From Hyaloraphidium curvatum (lineage: Eukaryota; Monoblepharomycota; Hyaloraphidiomycetes; Hyaloraphidiales; Hyaloraphidiaceae): a stretch of 64,000 nt of DNA. Under the pieces are notes generated by a model. That model was not told where the DNA came from and made no database searches. It saw only the letters and a program-made list of their open reading frames with translations. Both the position numbers and the translations under genes were made by a program. The stretch's first letter is position 1. The number at the start of each line of letters is the position of its first letter. Of this stretch, positions 10,655 to 22,139 are shown piece by piece. The stretch covers positions 1 through 64,000 of the forward strand of contig JAIVFI010000018.1 of the NCBI GenBank assembly GCA_025558095.1, in the 5' to 3' direction.

Positions 10655-11799
10655 ATGAGCTCCGACCCCTCCCCCCCGCTTCTCCGCGTCGGCTGGCTGG
10701 GCCTCGGCGCGATGGGCCACCCCCAGGCCAAGAACATCCTCGCCCGATACCCCCCGCTCGCGCTGCTGACCTGCTACGACGTCGACGCGGGCAAGGCCGC
10801 GGCGTTCCGCGATGCGTGCGCCGCGGTTCAGCGTGCTGCGGAGGCGGAGGTCCGCATGGCGTCGTCGCCGGGGGAGGTGGTGGACGCGTCTGACGTCGTG
10901 TTCACGATGCTCCCGTCGCCGGCCGTCAGCAGGGAGGTCTACGCGTCCGTGCTGGGGAACGCGAGGCCGGGGCAGGTGTTTGTCGAGTGCTCGACGGTGG
11001 GGCCCAAGGTCGTCGCAGAGATCGCGGCGATGCTGGAGGGCAAGGGGGCGGCGCTGGTGGATTCGCCCGTCAGCGGGGGTGATTGCATGCCTTTGCCGGA
11101 AGTCGTGCCGCGCGCGCTCATGGGTTTGTGGTTGGCAGGCGTGCAGGGCGCCGAGCAGGCGACGCTGACCTTCATCGTGGGCACCGCGGACTCGCCGTCG
11201 CTGGAGGAACGGTCGCGGCTGGCGCTGGACCAAATGGTGACCTTCAGCACCCCCGAGCTGGACAGGATCAGGCCGCTTCTGCAGACCATGGGGAAGAACA
11301 TCTTCCACTGCGGGCCGATCGGTGCCGGCCAGGTGAGCCGCCTCCCCCCCCTGCGCGGCCGAAGGTGCCCGACCCGACCCCGACCCAGGTCGCCAAGCTC
11401 GCCAACAACAACCTCATCTACACGCACGTCCTCGCCCTCTCCTACTCCCTCATCAGTGGCTCCCGGCACGGCGTCCCCCCGCCGCTCCTCTCGGCCATAA
11501 TCAACACCAGCACCGGTCGCTCCTTCATGTCCACGCACTGGAACCCCGACCCGGGGTCGACGCCGGAGGTGAACTCGCCGGCCAAGAACGGGTACGTGAT
11601 ACCCCCCGGGTTCCCCGTAGTGGGGGCGGTCAAGGACGTGAGCCTTGGCCTGGAGATGGGGGAGCTGGTGGGGGTGGACAACCAGCTGGTGAAGGAGACG
11701 TTGAGGGTGTTCAAGGAGGCGAGCAAGGATGCGGAGTACGCGGGGTTGGACTTTTCGGTGGTGTACAAGTGGCTGCTGGAGAACCTGAACAAGCTGTGA
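10655..11799 (+). CDS. 3-hydroxyisobutyrate dehydrogenase-like beta-hydroxyacid dehydrogenase
   Basis: Exons 10655-11078, 11139-11332 and 11389-11799 encode 342 residues, close to the family norm of about 300. The N-terminal Rossmann motif is GWLGLGAMGHPQAKNI. Splicing of the first intron (60 bp) restores the substrate-binding signature DSPVSGGVQGAEQATLTFIV, and splicing of the second (56 bp) gives GPIGAGQVAKLANNNLI, the catalytic Lys/Asn region. The enzyme oxidises a beta-hydroxyacid with NAD(P); valine breakdown in mitochondria is the classic role, but no strong targeting peptide is seen and related enzymes act on other substrates. Confidence 0.9.
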
Positions 11800-11906
11800 G
11801 GGGCGTCGCCGACGAACTTGACCCCAACGAGTTTCGGACCGGTCCGGCACATTTGCTACCGCAGGCCGCGCGCTCCGACGCCTTCCGGGGTGCCGACCAC
11901 GGGCCC

Positions 11907-12387
11907 TCAGAACGCCAGCCTGGTCTTGTACCCCATCTCCTTGAGCGCCTCTCCCAGCTCGTTCGCCGCCCCCACCGCCGCGCGCTTTCTCTCGGGATCG
12001 GCCCCGATCTCGGCGTCCGTCCTGGCGAGCACCTTGGCCCACACGGACTTCATCTTCCTGGCGACCAGTGTCGCAGAACCAGAAGTCGAGCTGCATCCCC
12101 ACGAGCGCCGTCCCCAGCACCGAGACGAACGCGTCGTGCCACTCGCCCTTCTTGATGCTGGTTTCGGCGCGCTTCAGCTCGTCCAGCAGCGTGTCCATGG
12201 CGGCGTAGGACGACGACGTGGTGGTCGTCATGAACCCGGAATCGTCGCCGTCCTCGTCGTCCGAGCCGTCCCCCGTGCCGGCGCGGATCCTCGCGGCGAG
12301 GGCGTCGAACTTGGCCGCGTCCCCGGGGCGCAGGAAGGCGACCCGGATCGCGTCGTCCTTCTGGCGCGGGGCATTTTTCGACACCAT
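11907..12387 (-). CDS. Small protein of unknown function
   Basis: Two exons, 12103-12387 and 11907-12053, give 143 residues. The proposed 49-bp intron has donor GTGGGG and an AAG acceptor, both weaker than average, so the junction is uncertain. The protein has a basic N-terminus, a short Asp/Glu-Ser/Thr-rich stretch, then helical segments (MDTLLDELKRAETSIKKGEW, AAVGAANELGEALKEMGYK). I recognise no domain. It shares a 133-bp promoter interval with the APSES gene at 12521. Confidence 0.6.
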
Positions 12388-12520
12388 TTTGCAAGGGCGG
12401 AGGGGATTTGGAGGCTTTCTTATTGCGAGTGTCGATGGATGGAGAGGAGGGGCGGGACGGCGGTCGCGTTTCTTCGCCTCCACTGACCTGCACACTCCAG
12501 CGCGTGCAGCGGGGCACAAA
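12388..12520. promoter_or_regulatory. Short bidirectional promoter interval
   Basis: Only 133 bp separate the ATG of the small minus-strand gene from the ATG of the APSES gene, so both must share upstream sequence or overlap in their 5' UTRs. Confidence 0.4.
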
Positions 12521-13833
12521 ATGGACAACCCGCCGCTCGGCACATTCAACCCGGCGATGGACGTGTCGGCAGCGGGGGCGCAGGCGGGGGCCGGGCACGG
12601 CGGACCGCTGCCGCCCATCCCGATGCCGCCGCTGCAGGTCGCGCCGGTGCAGCTGCCGCCGATGTTCGGCGCGGCCCCCGCGGCCCACGACTACGCGCTG
12701 CCGGGCGTGGCGCAGCAGCTGGGATACGTGATGGACCCGCCGCGCGCCGGCACGCCCGAGAACAGGCTGGGCCGCCCGCAGCGCGCCGCCGCGCAGGCCG
12801 CCGCCGCGCAGCTCCCCGCGCTGCTGATGGACGAGGACGCGCCGGCAAACAAGCAAACACACCGCGCGCCCGCCCAGGCCGCGCAGGACGCCTACGTGCC
12901 GCCGGGCACGGTGTCGGCCTCGCCCGCGCCCGCCGGCGTGCCCGCCGTGCAGCTCACGTCGACACACAACGCGCAGGTCGGCATCGCAGTCGACGAGGCC
13001 ACGTGGCTCGCCGCCGTCGACGCGCATCTGGCCTCGCTGGCCGACCCCGCGACCCCGAGGCCCCGCCCGATCCCGCAGCTCACCCTCGACACGTACCCGC
13101 CCCGCGCCGGGCGCAGGCCGCCGCCGGGGGAGCAGGACGGCATGCACACGGACAGCTACCAGCTCGAAAGCCACGTCGAGGGCGAGATGCCGATCCTGCG
13201 GCGGCGGGACACGGACTACGTCAACGGCACCAAGCTGCTGCGCCTGATCCCGGTGGGTCCTCCCGCGCCGCCCGTACCGCTCCCTGCTGACGCGGCGTGC
13301 CAGCACTCGATGACCAAGGGCGTCCGCGACAACATCCTCCGCGGCACCGCCAACCGCGACGCCTTCGTCCCCCCCGGCCTGCTCCGCGCCGGCATGTCCG
13401 TCGCCGAGGCGACCAAGAACCTCCCGCGCAAGTACCAGGGCGTGTGGTGGGTCCCCATCGGGTTGCACGCGGTCGTTGCGGGCTAACCTGCTCCTTCCGG
13501 GTGGGAAGGATCCCGCTGGCCAACGCCCGCGCCCTCGCCATCCGGTTCGACCTCCTCCCCTACGCCCGCACGCTGCTCGCCCCCGACCCCACCGAATTCC
13601 TCGTCCCCCCCTCCCCCCAGCCCTCCCCCGGCCCCGAAGCCAGCGACACGGAATCGGAGGGCTCCCTCGGGCTGGGCCTGGACGCGGACGCGCCAGACCC
13701 GGACGACGTGCTCAGGGGGTGGCGGTACGAGCGGCCGGCGCGGGACAGCCTGGCGGAGAAGCCGTACGGGTGGGTGCGGATGTCGAGGGAGATGGCGGCG
13801 GGCAACAGGGGGAGGGTGGGGAGGATCACTTGA
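12521..13833 (+). CDS. APSES/KilA-N-type DNA-binding protein
   Basis: Exons 12521-13252, 13304-13446 and 13509-13833 encode 399 residues. The first 200 are Pro/Ala-rich and disordered. The APSES-like domain spans about residues 220-320: ILRRRDTDYVNGTKLLRL, MTKGVRDNILRGT, then MSVAEATKNLPRKYQGVW joined by splicing to IPLANARALAIRFDLLPYA. This order (a beta hairpin with YVN-T, helices, and a W-(I/V)-P-x-xxA-xxLA end) is typical of fungal APSES regulators of the StuA/Mbp1/Xbp1 group. Acidic and Ser-rich residues follow. The first intron is a multiple of three and easily missed. The gene probably regulates transcription in the nucleus; targets unknown. Confidence 0.85.
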
Positions 13834-14232
13834 GGCGGAGTCGACCAAGGCCGGATGGACGATCGTGGGCCTCTGCAACATTGTCGAGCTGGTTCATTCC
13901 CTGTACTTGTTCGTGCTCCGCGTCTCCTTCGGCGAGGCGGGATCCGAAGCACCTGCACCGCCCGCCCCGTCGCCTTCCATCCCGGTGTCCGCGTGGCTGC
14001 ACCCCTTGCTCCCCGCCTCCAGGGAAAGCGGCTGACTCTGCATCGGTCGAGCTCCAGAGACGGCCATCGATAGCCCGAGCCAGCACATCCGCACCACGAC
14101 CGACGGCTTGAGGGTCTCATGGACAAGTTCGAGGGTATGCTGGTCTACTAGATGTACCTGTGCGGGAGGGTCCCACCTTCCCCGCACCGATCCTCCGCCG
14201 CCTCGGCCCTCCTTGGCCGCCGGCACCGCCGC
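13834..14232. other. Intergenic interval, convergent gene ends
   Basis: About 400 bp between the 3' ends of the APSES gene and the SH3 protein gene. Short frames on both strands have no protein-like character. Confidence 0.5.
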
Positions 14233-16121
14233 TCACGGGGCCGCGAGGTTGGTCAGCGGCACGTACCCCCTCCTCCCCGTCTTCACGTTCGTCGCGAACC
14301 CCCACGCGTCGTCGAACCTGTCCGGGACCGCGTCAGCCTCCCCGCACCCCGGGCCGCCGGGGCACACCCACGCCTGCTCGACCCGCAACACGTCCCCGAC
14401 CCGGATCGGCATCTCGTCCTGCATCCTCGGCGCGTACGGCTGGATCACGCGGAGCGCCCGGCCGCCCAGGCCCGCGAGGTCGACCTGCGCGGCGGTGGGG
14501 ATGACCAGGGGGGGCAGCGAGCCCCGCGCGGCGTTGAGCGGGGCAACGCCGAGCGGCGCGGTGGGGATGCCAGGAACGGGCTCGGTGTAGGAAGGCGAGA
14601 AGGGCCGGGGTTGTGTGCCGTGGGCGGGGAAGGCGGTGGCCGCGGAGGGCGGAGGCACCGTCCCCTCGGCCGGGAGCTCCAGGATCGGCGGGGGGGCGTT
14701 GCTCCCCTCGAGCGGGGCGAGCTCGACCGGCTTGGTGTAGAGCGGCGCCGCAACGTTGGCCGGCGCCGCCACCGGCACCCCGGCCGTGGACACCCTCGCG
14801 GCGCGCACCCTGTTTGCCTTGCTCCGGCGCCTGGCACAGATAGCGATGCCGACCAGCGCGATCGCCGCCAGCAGCCCGCCGACGACGCATCCGATGATCA
14901 GCCCGAGGTTGGGCGGGGCCGCCGCGGGGGCCGCTGGAGGCGCCGTCGCCGATCCGCCTGCGGACCAGGAGGTGGCGCCGTCCGCCTCGCACTGCCCGAC
15001 GTACAGGTCGTGCCGGAGGCAGTTGCCCCCGTCCGGCGACGAGACGGCCGACTGGAGATGCGAAAGACCGCCACTGCCGGGGATCGAGCGGAGGGACCAG
15101 AAGGCGGGGAGGATGCCCTGCCGGCGGATGAGGCTCACCGGGGCGGCGGCTTTCTCGGCAGGGCGAACGAAGGACATGCTGAAACGCGCGGCGAGGCGGG
15201 CGAGGAGTGATCGACGGCGCTGCGGCACCAGGAAGTCGCCCGTCTGGCAGTCGGCAAGCAGCACTGCGAGGGAACAGGCCACGGCGGGGCGGGGAACTCA
15301 GAAAGCGGCCATCGAGCAGCACGGCGGGGCGGCTCACAGGTGCCCAGGTTTGCGAGACACGCGGACGAGTTGCCCGGCAGGACCAGCTTGTACTCCGAAC
15401 AGTTGGGCGCCCCGTGGCAGTCCACGATCCAGTCGGAACCCCTCGTGTCGGGTTCCAGGAAGCACAACCCCGAGTCGGCGTTGCACTGCACGCCGCAGGT
15501 GCTGCGGCACGGGGCCAGGGGTGACTCGCTGTCTGTGAAGACGTTCAGGAAGTTGCCGTTGCCCGCGAAGAGCACGATGGGGGTGCCTGTCGGCCCCGGA
15601 AGGAGGGAGCCGGAGCTGGTGCTCGTAGTGGTATCGGAGTAGTCAGTGGCGGTGGAAGCTTCGGTGGTTGGCAACGTGGCCTCGACGGTGGTGGAGGAGG
15701 CTTCCGCAGCGGTCGGCGTGGGGCGGGAGGTGCGCCTGGAGCGGGTTCGGGTGGTCGTCGGGGAGTCCGTGTGCGCCGTCCCCGTGTCGGAAGACGAGCC
15801 GGTCGCCGCCGGCGCCTCGCCGGAGATCGCCGGGGTTTCGGTGGTCAGGAGCGATGCCGGCTTTGCCACGCACCGCCCGCGCGAGCACCGCTGCGCGAGC
15901 AGGCAGCCGACGGCGCACGCGCCGCAGTTTGCCGAGTCGCCGTCCGTGTCGACGCACTCGCCGGCGCACCGCGTGAGGCCGAGAGCGCAGCGCTGCGCGG
16001 CGGCGCGATCCGTGTGAGCGAGGAGCGCCAACGCCGCCGCCGCAAGGACGCGGCCGCGGGGTGCCGTCCCTCCCGCGGCCCGCGTGGGGCGCCGCTGCGA
16101 TGCGGTCCTCGCCATTCCCAT
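14233..16121 (-). CDS. Single-pass surface protein with cytoplasmic SH3 domain
   Basis: Exons 15338-16121 and 14233-15263 (74-bp intron, GTGAGC...CTCGCAG, phase 1) encode 604 residues. In order: a signal peptide (VLAAAALALLAHTDRAAA), a Cys-rich block of the NCGxC type (ECVDTDGDSANCGACAVGC), a Ser/Thr-rich stretch likely O-glycosylated, a second Cys-containing region, one transmembrane helix (LGLIIGCVVGGLLAAIALVG followed by RRRSK), a Pro/Ala-rich cytoplasmic linker, and a C-terminal SH3 domain (ALRVIQPYAPRMQDEMPIRV, later GRRGYVPLTNL). The layout suggests a wall or environment sensor coupled to an intracellular SH3 platform, as for Sho1-like proteins, although Sho1 has four spans. Ligands unknown. 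Confidence 0.8.
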
Positions 16122-16551
16122 TTTGCGCGCGCGCTACTTCGCTCAATACCGGCGAGGCCGGCGCGGTGCCGCTGTCCCAAAGCAGTCAGGAGAAGCCACC
16201 GTAGCCGTAAAACACAACACAAAGCCCACCCTGTGCGTCTAGCTAGCCGCTGATTATGCCCGACGACGATGACACTTCACTCCGGCGGTCACGCCGCGAG
16301 GTAAAGGACAGGGAGCCTGATGCCCAGGAGGGACCCCAAGGGCGGGCGCGTGGATCGCGTTCTCGTCAGGTTCGGTCGGGGAAGATCTCTCCATTCTCCC
16401 CATGGAGCTCCCCGAGGACTCCGACGGTGAGCCCGAGGACTATGTCCCCGTTCTGAGCACCGGCGCGTGACACGGCGCTCAGCATCCGGGCCGTTTGCGG
16501 TCTCGTGGCGATCGAGCCGTGTGTGGTACGTCTGCAGCTTGTTCGGGTTCG
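16122..16551. other. Intergenic interval upstream of the SH3 gene
   Basis: It holds the likely promoter of the SH3 protein gene and the 3' flank of the kinase gene. A 66-codon plus-strand frame at 16256 is rich in Arg and Pro and looks accidental. Confidence 0.45.
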
Positions 16552-18830
16552 CTACCCCACCTCCCAATCTTCCCCCCTGCCGCTCCCCTCGGGCGACCTG
16601 CTCGCGCTCTTGCGCCTCTCGTGCCTCTCCCAGTGGTCCAGCGCCTGCGTCCCCAGGATGCCCACGGCCCTCCGGAGCTCGTTCCGCTCCCTCTTCTTCC
16701 TGCTCTCGTCCACCAGCCCGCTCAGGCTGCGCGTGAGCGGGTTGTGCACGAAGATGTCCCGCAGCGCCGCCGACAAGGCCGAGGCGGACGGGGTGGGCTG
16801 CTCGAGGAAGGGGTGCAGCAGCGCGGCCGAGGAGGCGATGCGGGTGGCGGGGTCGCGGGTGAGCATGAGCTGGAGGAGGTCGACGGCGTCGGGGTCCGCG
16901 CGGGGGCCTTCGGGGACTGCATGGGTGCGGGGTGCGTCAGCACGATCGGCTTCCGGCGGGGAAGGAGCATAGGATGCCCACCGACGAGGTCCCCGTTCAG
17001 GATGTGGTCTTCCAGCGCCTCTTCCGTCGGCCCGTTGAAGGGAAACTGCTCAAACACCAGCGCAAACACTGCGCGTCAAAGTCAGCACGTCGACACCCTC
17101 CCCGTTGCGCATCGGACCCACGGATCACCCCCACGGCCCATACGTCCGCCTCCCTCCCGTCGAACCCAGAATACATCGCCGGCGCCACGACCTCGGGCGC
17201 CATGTACCTTGGCGTGCCGTACCGGAACTCGGGCTCCGCGCCCTCGGCCTTGGGCTCGGGGACGACGGTCGCGAAGCCGAAGTCGGTGAGCTTGACGCGG
17301 AGGGTGTCGCCGGGGAGGGCGATCGATGGCGCGGGGGAGGAAGCGCGCGGGGAGGAGGGGCGGGGGGATGAGGAGGGGAAGAGGAAGTCGGAGGGGGTTG
17401 TGGCGGCGCGGGCTGCCGAGAGCGGGGAGGACGCGTCGGGGTCGTCGTCGCCGGCCGAGTCGCGGCGCGAGGGTTCGGAAAAGGTGATTTCGGGGAAGGT
17501 CTGCACCTTGGGTGCGATACGCGGGGAGCGCGACCGCGAGCCGCGCATATTCGACCCCTTTGGAGGGGTCGCCGGCGAGACGGTGAGGCCCGGCGACGCC
17601 GAGCGCGCCCTGTCCGTCCCCTGGCCGTCGACGGCCGAGAGCGAGGAGCTCCGCGGGGGAATGGCGACGGGCGGGAGCTCCAGCACCGTTCCGTCCACCT
17701 CGACCCTGGTGGCGGGCAGGATCCGTGGGCTCCCCGACGGCGACCTGTCGCGGCCCCGGCGGCCGCGGTCCTCCTCCTCGTCCTCCTCTTCCGGGCCCGC
17801 CACGAGCACGTTCTGGAGCTTCATGTCCCGGTGGGCGACGTGCCGGTCGTGCAGGTAGGCGAGGGCCTCCAGGATCTGCCGCACCACATGGCGGACGTGG
17901 TCGATGGGGAGGGGGGTGCCAAGGTGCCGGAGGTGCGAGAGTAGGTCCCCGCCCGAACAGCTGTCCCGGGGCACACCGAATGTCAAGGAACAACACAAAT
18001 CAATTCCAAGGGCTCCACCCACTATTCCGCAATGAAGTAGACCTCGCCGTAGCTCTCGAGGACGTCGTAAAGCTGCGCGATGTTGGGGTGGCGCAGCTCG
18101 CTCTGCAGGAACGTCTCGTTCAAGAGGCTGGCGAGAAAGGCGTGGTCCGTGACGTGGGCCTTGGGGATCGTCTTCATGGCGTACAGCGTCCCCGGGGCCA
18201 CGTACTGAAAGAATCACGGGTAAGGAAGCGAGCCGTTTGGGCCAAAGAAGTCGGGCTACCCACTTCGGCAGGCTCCGGGAAGCGCTTTCTCCTATAGTAT
18301 CCGCGCCTGACTCGGACCAGATCCACATCGCCGCTCATGCCGCTGGATTCGACAACACGAGGGCAAACCGCCCGCGGTTCACCTTGTCAGCCCGGCAGCC
18401 GGCACCGGGACGGCCCGACGCACCTGCCCAGCCTCCTCACGACCTCGAACATATCGTCCAGGTCCACGATGTCCGCCTTTTTCCGCGCGGCCTCGTGGAG
18501 TTCGGCGTCCGTGATCTCCCTGTTGCTGAAGTCGAGCCGCACGGCGAGCCGGTGGCGCCGCTCCCGGAGCTCCGCCATGGACGCGTGGGTGAGTGAGCGG
18601 CGGGATCGCTCGACGGCGGGGGAGAGCGATTTGCGCCGGCCGGTGCCGCCCCAGACGGAGGACGGCCGGCGCCGGCCGAGCGAGTCGGGTTCGGACGCGT
18701 CCGCATCGCCGTCGTCCGAGGCCAGGAACTCGTCCAGGAGGTTCGTGTGGAACTGAATGTGAGCAAGGCGCGGATCCTCGTCGGGAGGACGCGTCGGCGG
18801 CGACGGTGTTGGAGACCCGGTCGCCGCCAT
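16552..18830 (-). CDS. CAMK-like Ser/Thr protein kinase with a large insert before the DFG motif
   Basis: Six exons: 18424-18830, 18312-18342, 18023-18204, 17122-17960, 16982-17068 and 16552-16916; the lengths add to 1911 nt, 636 residues. The 31-nt second exon completes the glycine-rich loop (RRLGSGMSGDVDLVR). Other kinase motifs are TLYAMKTIPK, HPNIAQLYDV, EYCSGGDLLSHL, HRDMKLQNVL, LTDFGFA, YGTPRYMAPEV, ADVWAVGVILFALVF and LMLTRDPATRI. About 170 Ser/Pro/Arg-rich residues lie between HRDMKLQNVLV and LTDFG, where kinases usually have about ten. All catalytic residues (K, E, HRD, DFG, APE) are present, so activity is likely. The Ser-rich N-terminus and insert are probable phosphorylation targets. 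Confidence 0.9.
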
Positions 18831-19253
18831 TGTGTTGGGAGCGGCGGTGACGCGATGCCGCGTCGAGTACGTCCGCGACCAACGATCGACCTTCGAAGGC
18901 GGGTCTCACTGACAAAAGCCAGCAGCTTCATGAAACAGAATGCTCTTCCAGAGGACGATTGGCCGATCTGAGGGCGGGATCCGGATTGCGGTGCGTGTCA
19001 CGTATCGGCAGTGGCCTTGAACGAGTTTTCACTCGCCGGCAATGCCAAGAACAGCGCCTTCCTCATGCGTCCATCAAACGCCGTTTAGGATGATCTTCTC
19101 GATATCGCTTCCGACGGATGCTCGGCAAAGCATGGCGATTGTTGGTGGTGGGATCGGCGATCCGCACCGGGCGGCGGGCGCGGGGACGGCAACACAGCGT
19201 CCCAAAGCTGACTCCTCGCTTCTTGACACTCCGTTCCTGCAACCGCGACGGAA
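18831..19253. promoter_or_regulatory. Divergent promoter region
   Basis: A 423-bp gap between the ATG codons of the kinase gene and the secreted-protein gene at 19254. No coding potential is seen. Confidence 0.4.
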
Positions 19254-20755
19254 ATGAGGGAAGGCCTCATCTTCGTCGCCCTTCTCGCCCTCCTGCTGGC
19301 GACGGACCGCGCCGCGGAGGCGCAAAAGTGCCCCGCCGTGACTTCATGGCGGACGCGGACCGTCTTCCGGACACGCACCGTCCTCCGCGGGTGCGCAACA
19401 TCCCCGCGGCGTCCGACAACTGCGAAGCGGCGCACCACGAGCGCATTGCGGCGCACGTCGGCGAGGTCCTCGGCACCGCCGCCCACGACGGCAAAGCTCC
19501 CCGCAACCACGAGGCCGCCGGTGCCCCCGCCGCCCGCGGGCATCGTCTCCCTCCAGAACATCAGGTACAAGGGCACCGCCCTGCTTCCGACCTTCGCCGC
19601 GGGGGCCTCGACGGGCTACGCCCCCGGGATGCTGGCCGTCCGCCTCCATCCGTCCTCTGGATCGCTCTTCTTCTACTCCGACACACACATCTACAGCAAC
19701 GGGGCCGTCTACGAGTTTACCGTGCCCTCCTTCTCAGCCACCGCGCCGTACCCGGCGGCCAACGTGACCAACGAGTTCGGCATCGCCGCGCTGTACGGGG
19801 CCCGCAGGCTCGACGAGGCGCTGCGGCCCTTCGGCGCCGGGGGGTGCAACGTCAACGGGTTGCACTATGACGACGTGCTCGGCGGGCTCTTCTGGGTTTA
19901 CTCGGAGCCGTACTCGACGGGGAACAAGGGGGCTCCCACGCTGGGCTTCACGCCCCTGTCGGTGTCCCCGAGCGGCCCGGCTTCGGGCCTCGGAACCCCG
20001 CAGGGACCGTGGAAGGTGCATCCTAACATCCATTGGGTCCGCGGTGGCATCGCATCCGTGCCGCACGGCTACGCCGCGCGCATGGATCCCGCCCTGCGGC
20101 TCGCGGTCGGTTTCGGAGGCACCTACTCGATCGTCGCCGGCGCGTCGTGGGGTCCCGCCATGACCCTCGTGAACCCCGCGAACCCGGGCTCGTCGCCGCG
20201 CACGGTGCTCGGGTTCGACGAGGCCGCGGGGTCGCGGTGCCCCCGGCCCGGGGACTACTGGATCGCCGATCCAGGGTGGCTCGGGACCGACCCAGTCAAC
20301 GGCACGGGGACCTGGACGGGCTCCGACGTGATTGGGTGGGAGACGGGGGCGGGATCGGCGGTGTGGACAGACGCGGGGGCGCTGCGGGGAGTGCTCTTCT
20401 GGACGTCGCAAGGCACGGGACGCATCGCGTACGAGGTTCGTAGCTGCCTTTGCGTCGCACGGGCTCTGTTTAACGGCCAGCGCCGCAGAACGGCGGCATC
20501 CAGCAGGCCGGCCGCACCAACAGGCTGTACATCTTCGACCCCGAGGACCTCGTCGCCGCGCACGGCGGTGCGTCGATCCGGGTCCGGCCGCGGTGGTACG
20601 GCGACTTCCCCATGCCGCCCGGGTTCGCCGAGGGGCAGTTTGCCGGCATCGCGCGCGACCCGAGCGACCCGGCGGCGTTCTACGCCGTGCAGACGGGCGC
20701 CGCCCGGGAGGGGTTGGAGTGGCACCCCGTGCTGCACCGCTTCCGCATCGAATGA
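19254..20755 (+). CDS. Secreted protein of unknown family
   Basis: Exons 19254-20435 and 20489-20755 (53-bp intron GTTCGT...CCGCAG, phase 0) encode 482 residues. A signal peptide (LIFVALLALLLATDRAAEA) is followed by a Thr/Arg/Pro-rich linker to about residue 100. The rest is a globular region rich in short beta-like segments and aromatic/Gly motifs (HPSSGSLFFYSDTHIY, GCNVNGLHYDDVLGGLFWVY, RTNRLYIFDPEDL), reminiscent of beta-propeller proteins, but I cannot name a family. The protein is probably exported or cell-wall bound. Its stop codon lies only 26 bp from the convergent F-box gene end. Confidence 0.75.
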
Positions 20756-20781
20756 GATCAATCGGGATTGGATTGCCTCTG

Positions 20782-21640
20782 TCAACACATGTGCCAGTCG
20801 TCGGGCTCGCTTTCTCCCTCGACGTCTCCGTCCTCCCATTCTCCCCTAACGTCGCTGTCCGTCGTGTCCCGCGATTCGAAGGCAGACAGCTCGGCCCCCA
20901 CGTCCGACGGCAGATCGTCGGTCGGGGGGAGCACCCAGCCCGGGTAATACCCGTCGTATCTCAGGCCGTGCCGGTCCATCGTCGCCACGCGGAACCTGCA
21001 TACGTGGCCGTTGGCGTACCACCCGGTCCCGTCGACGATCAGCTTCAGGATGTCCTCGAGCAGCTGGTCGCGCTCCGGGTCGGCCAGCGGCTCCTCGCTG
21101 ATGGCAGGTACGTTGTCGAGACTGCGGTTCAGGTACCCAAGCTTGACGACGATCTCGTCTTGTTCGCGAACCATCGATGTCCTCGCTTTCGGGGAACCAT
21201 CCTCCACGGGCGTCGACAAGTCCACGGAGCTCGGCGGCGGTGACGCGCAAACCGCGAAGAAACTCTGTCAGCGCGTCCAACGTATGCAGCAGATGTCTCG
21301 CAATGATGGGAACCAGAGTACCGTCCGCCGGAAGTCCCGTGCTCCGAACAAGACACCCGAGCGAAAAGTCGACCATGGCCTCCTCGTCTCGCGCGCGAAT
21401 GAGGTCAACTTCGCGGCAGAACGGCCCCGGCAGCTTAAGGGCCGCGAGCAGGTGCTTTGTGGAAGCGAGAAACGCGGCGGACGCGACAGGCCGCACGCGC
21501 TTGCAGGCCCGTCGCAGCTCGTAGAGGGCCGAGAGCGGGACGTAACGGCACATCTCCGCGAGCAGCTCGTCCGGCATGCCCTCAAGAGACGGCACGGGCT
21601 TGCCAACATGATCTTCGGCAGCCGGAATCGGGCCTTCCAT
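20782..21640 (-). CDS. F-box-like protein
   Basis: Exons 21208-21640 and 20782-21158 encode 269 residues. Start 21640 is preferred; an in-frame ATG at 21697 is an alternative. A likely F-box lies at residues 22-60 (GMPDELLAEMCRYVPLSAL, YELRRACKRVRPVAS). The middle is helical (LLHTLDALTEFLRGLRVTAA). The end is acidic (residues 230-269). The proposed 49-bp intron uses donor GTGGAG and an AAG acceptor, so the junction is less sure, but both exons are in frame and strongly protein-like. F-box proteins recruit substrates to SCF ubiquitin ligases; the substrate is unknown. Confidence 0.65.
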
Positions 21641-22139
21641 GGCGGGATTCGGCCTGGAGGGTGGTTCGATGTGGGAAGACCGGGACGGTCGTCGCACACG
21701 CGTGCAATCAGATCTGGAATCGGCTCATGGCCTAACAGCTGGAATCGCGAAGGAAACAGCAAGCGAGCAGTGCCACGGTGATCGAGGTCATTGCATTGCC
21801 TCCTTCACCCGAATCAAGGAACGGTCCTACACTGCAAGATGGAGAGCCTTACATACGTGTTCCTCGTCGTCAGCATCCTCTTCATTTCCACCGTCATCCA
21901 TTTACCTCGTTCCCCTCAATGTCCTCCGCACCTTCGTAACCGTGCTCGTCGTTCAGGTTGGCGCTGCCATCCGAGGCCGCCAAGTCCCTGGGGCCTACGG
22001 TAGACTCGCGGTGGATGTCCAGTACGTCCGATAGAATCCGCAAGGCTTCCAAGGATCCTCTTCTTAGTTCGAAATAGGTTACACCTGACAACCATGCTCG
22101 TGCACGCCGGGTCCACCCTCTGACCCGGATCAACAACCC
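21641..22139. other. Intergenic interval with a weak minus-strand frame
   Basis: It lies between the F-box gene start and the trypsin gene end. A minus-strand frame at 21894-22136 has a fairly protein-like, acidic end (residues such as DIHRESTVGPRDL) but no start, domain or partner exon that I can support. It may be a relic. Confidence 0.35.

Noticed and set aside
16256-16456. 66-codon plus-strand ORF with an ATG
   Set aside because: It is short, Arg/Pro-rich, without domain, and lies in the promoter side of the SH3 gene.
21894-22136. Minus-strand frame with an acidic, fairly protein-like C-terminus
   Set aside because: It has no reliable start and no splice partner that joins it in frame to the protease gene or to another exon; kept only as a possible relic.
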